NCBI GenBank assembly: GCA_017381365.1
Contig: JAFOCI010000015.1
Location: 1-64,000 of the forward strand
DNA length: 64,000 bases
Source: Treponema sp.
Lineage (GTDB): Bacteria; Spirochaetota; Spirochaetia; Treponematales; Treponemataceae
Direction of reading: 5' to 3'
The stretch's first letter is position 1. Every line of letters starts with the position of its first letter. The translations under genes were made by a program, and so were the position numbers. Under the pieces are notes generated by a model, which did no database searches, was not told where the DNA came from, and saw only the letters and a list, made by a program, of their open reading frames with translations. Shown one piece after another: positions 62,375 through 64,000 of the stretch.

Positions 62375-64000
62375 ATGACAGTAAATGACATTAAGAATGC
62401 CAAGATTAAGGCTTGGATTGAAGAATGTGTAAAGATGTGTGAACCAGACAACGTAGTTGTTTGTGACGGTTCAACAGCTGAATACGACCGCCTCACAAAG
62501 ATTTGTGTAGATGCTGGTCTTGCAACACCATTGGCAAAGAAGCCACACAGCGTTTTGTTCCGCTCAGATCCATCTGACGTAGCACGCGTAGAAAAAAGAA
62601 CTTTCATTGCTTCTAAAACACAGGAAGCTGCAGGTCCAACAAACAACTGGATTGATCCTGTAGAACTTAAGGCAACAATGAAGGGACTTTACAAAGGTTG
62701 TATGCACGGTCGTACAATGTATGTAATTCCTTTCTGTATGGGTCCACTTGGTTCACCAATCGCAAAATGTGGTATTGAACTTACAGACTCAGAATACGTA
62801 GTATTGAACATGGACATCATGACACGTGCCGGCGAAAAAGTTTGGCAGTACCTTGATGACAACTTCGTACCATGTCTCCACTCAGTTGGTAAACCATTGA
62901 ACAATGGCGAAAAAGACAATGGTGTATGGGCTTGTGCTCCAGTTGAATCAAAATACATTTCACAGTTCCCAGAAGAACATCTTATATGGTCTTACGGTTC
63001 TGGATACGGCGGAAACGCTCTTCTCGGAAAGAAATGTTTCGCTCTCCGCATTGCTTCAGTAATCGCTCACGAAGAAGGCTGGCTTGCTGAACACATGCTT
63101 ATCCTTAAGCTCACAAACCCACAGGGTGAAGTAAAATACGTAACAGGTGCTTTCCCATCAGCTTGTGGTAAAACAAACCTCGCTATGTTGATTCCAACTA
63201 TCCCAGGATGGAAGGTTGAAACAATTGGTGATGATATCGCATGGATGAAATTCGGAAAAGACGGTCGTCTTTACGCTATCAACCCAGAAGCAGGTTTCTT
63301 CGGCGTAGCTCCAGGAACATCTGCTGAATCTAACAAGAACGCACTTGTATCTGCAGAAAAGAACACAATCTTCACTAACTGTGCTCTTACAGAAGACGGC
63401 GATGTATGGTGGGAAGGTATCGGATACCCTGCAACAGGCAAACTCGTTGACTGGAAAGGCAAGACTCGTGATGCTCTTCCAAAAGACAAATCACCAAAAG
63501 GTGAAGAATTCGCACATCCAAATGCTCGCTTCACAGCTCCAGCTGGTCAGTGTCCATGTATCGCTCCAGAATGGGAAAATCCAGAAGGTGTTCCTATCTC
63601 TGCTATCCTCTTTGGTGGACGCCGCCCATCAACTGTACCACTTGTACACCAGTCACGTAACTGGAACCACGGTGTATTCCTTGGTTCAATCGTAGGTTCA
63701 GAAATCACTGCTGCTTCTACAATCAACGCAGACGAAGTTGGTAAGATCCGCCGTGACCCATTCGCTATCCTCCCATTCTGTGGATACAACATGGGTGACT
63801 ACTTCCAGCACTGGGTAAACATTGGTGCTAAGGCAGATCAGGACAAACTTCCTAAGATCTTCTACGTTAACTGGTTCCGCAAGGACGAAAACAACGCAGA
63901 ACTCCCAGGCGGATTCATGTGGCCAGGTTACGGTGATAACAGCCGTGTACTCGCCTGGATCTTCGACCGCTGTAACGGTGTTGATAACGCTGTTGAAACA
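62375..64000 (+). CDS. pckG: Phosphoenolpyruvate carboxykinase (GTP), 3' end beyond window
   Basis: 542 codons are present and open at the window edge; the full protein should be about 610-620 aa. Active-site P-loop [12 protein letters not shown] at about residues 258-269, the hyper-reactive Cys included. [10 protein letters not shown] near 290 is a metal and nucleotide site. The substrate site is near 85-100 ([17 protein letters not shown]) and 230 ([17 protein letters not shown]). [12 protein letters not shown] and [10 protein letters not shown] follow. It converts oxaloacetate and PEP, and in fermentative bacteria usually carboxylates PEP toward succinate. Ribosome binding site CAGGAG. Codon use is skewed to a highly expressed pattern. 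Not seen as a closed ORF because it runs off the end. Confidence 0.96.
   Translation, partial: MTVNDIKNAKIKAWIEECVKMCEPDNVVVCDGSTAEYDRLTKICVDAGLATPLAKKPHSVLFRSDPSDVARVEKRTFIASKTQEAAGPTNNWIDPVELKATMKGLYKGCMHGRTMYVIPFCMGPLGSPIAKCGIELTDSEYVVLNMDIMTRAGEKVWQYLDDNFVPCLHSVGKPLNNGEKDNGVWACAPVESKYISQFPEEHLIWSYGSGYGGNALLGKKCFALRIASVIAHEEGWLAEHMLILKLTNPQGEVKYVTGAFPSACGKTNLAMLIPTIPGWKVETIGDDIAWMKFGKDGRLYAINPEAGFFGVAPGTSAESNKNALVSAEKNTIFTNCALTEDGDVWWEGIGYPATGKLVDWKGKTRDALPKDKSPKGEEFAHPNARFTAPAGQCPCIAPEWENPEGVPISAILFGGRRPSTVPLVHQSRNWNHGVFLGSIVGSEITAASTINADEVGKIRRDPFAILPFCGYNMGDYFQHWVNIGAKADQDKLPKIFYVNWFRKDENNAELPGGFMWPGYGDNSRVLAWIFDRCNGVDNAVET

Overview
The window is about 64 kb of AT-rich chromosome from a spirochete, most likely a host-associated, anaerobic Treponema. 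Four things point there. There is a short alanyl-tRNA synthetase without its C-terminal domain. groES and groEL are unlinked. A RarA fusion protein and an archaeal-type UMP kinase are present. The order sigma factor - groES - TPR lipoprotein - nusB - parvulin-like protein - alaS matches, from memory, the Treponema pallidum TP1012-TP1017 order. Many lipoproteins and TPR, PilZ, PEGA and chemotaxis proteins fit too. No phage, plasmid, CRISPR or complete transposon is visible. Coding density is high and most genes are housekeeping.

Layout. 1-5.2 kb: a palindromic repeat, a MutS-family ATPase, a low-molecular-weight phosphatase, a six-TM chemoreceptor and a small exporter. 5.4-11.9 kb: dnaE, a YggT-family protein and recG. 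11.8-22.2 kb: a group-2 sigma factor, groES, TPR lipoprotein, nusB, parvulin-like protein, alaS, a treponemal envelope protein and groEL. 22.2-25.7 kb: a SIMPL protein, tRNA-Gln and tRNA-Glu, a scarred tRNA 3' duplication, a secreted protein divergent from an XRE regulator, and an iron-sulfur flavoprotein. 25.9-36.1 kb: pseudouridine synthases, a GH13 enzyme, a metallo-hydrolase, tRNA-Arg beside a broken copy of itself, fhs, a PanE-like reductase and citrate synthase. 36.2-46.8 kb: the rarA fusion, a membrane/NAGPA cluster, a PilZ-TPR pair, and murB with a tandem cyclic-nucleotide-binding regulator and two exported proteins. 47-64 kb: cysS, an ECF sigma / anti-sigma / pseudo-transglutaminase operon, pyrH, a glucosaminidase lipoprotein, radC, PEGA, HtrA, a large phosphatase, uvrB, rpmB, a PhnP-like hydrolase and the start of GTP-dependent PEP carboxykinase.

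Regulation is the most interesting layer. The sigma factor before groES has an exact -24/-12 (sigma-54) promoter, TGGCAC-N5-TTGCA, at 12740-12725 on the minus strand. Three TGAGTCAAA sites lie 100-190 bp upstream of it. This would be an RpoN-to-RpoS-type cascade like that of Borrelia. A second layer is the start-site architecture: at least eleven genes have a -10 box only 6-8 nt upstream of their start codon and no Shine-Dalgarno sequence, which implies leaderless mRNAs. Others, such as groES, cysS and fhs, use ordinary ribosome binding sites.

The intergenic DNA holds several small dispersed repeat families: two MITE-like families with terminal inverted repeats, and GC-rich hairpin repeats that share REP-like units. 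Two tRNA-associated scars contain hairpins with a common core, GCGAGCAGTGCGNAGC, flanked by different arms. All functions are inferred from sequence alone.
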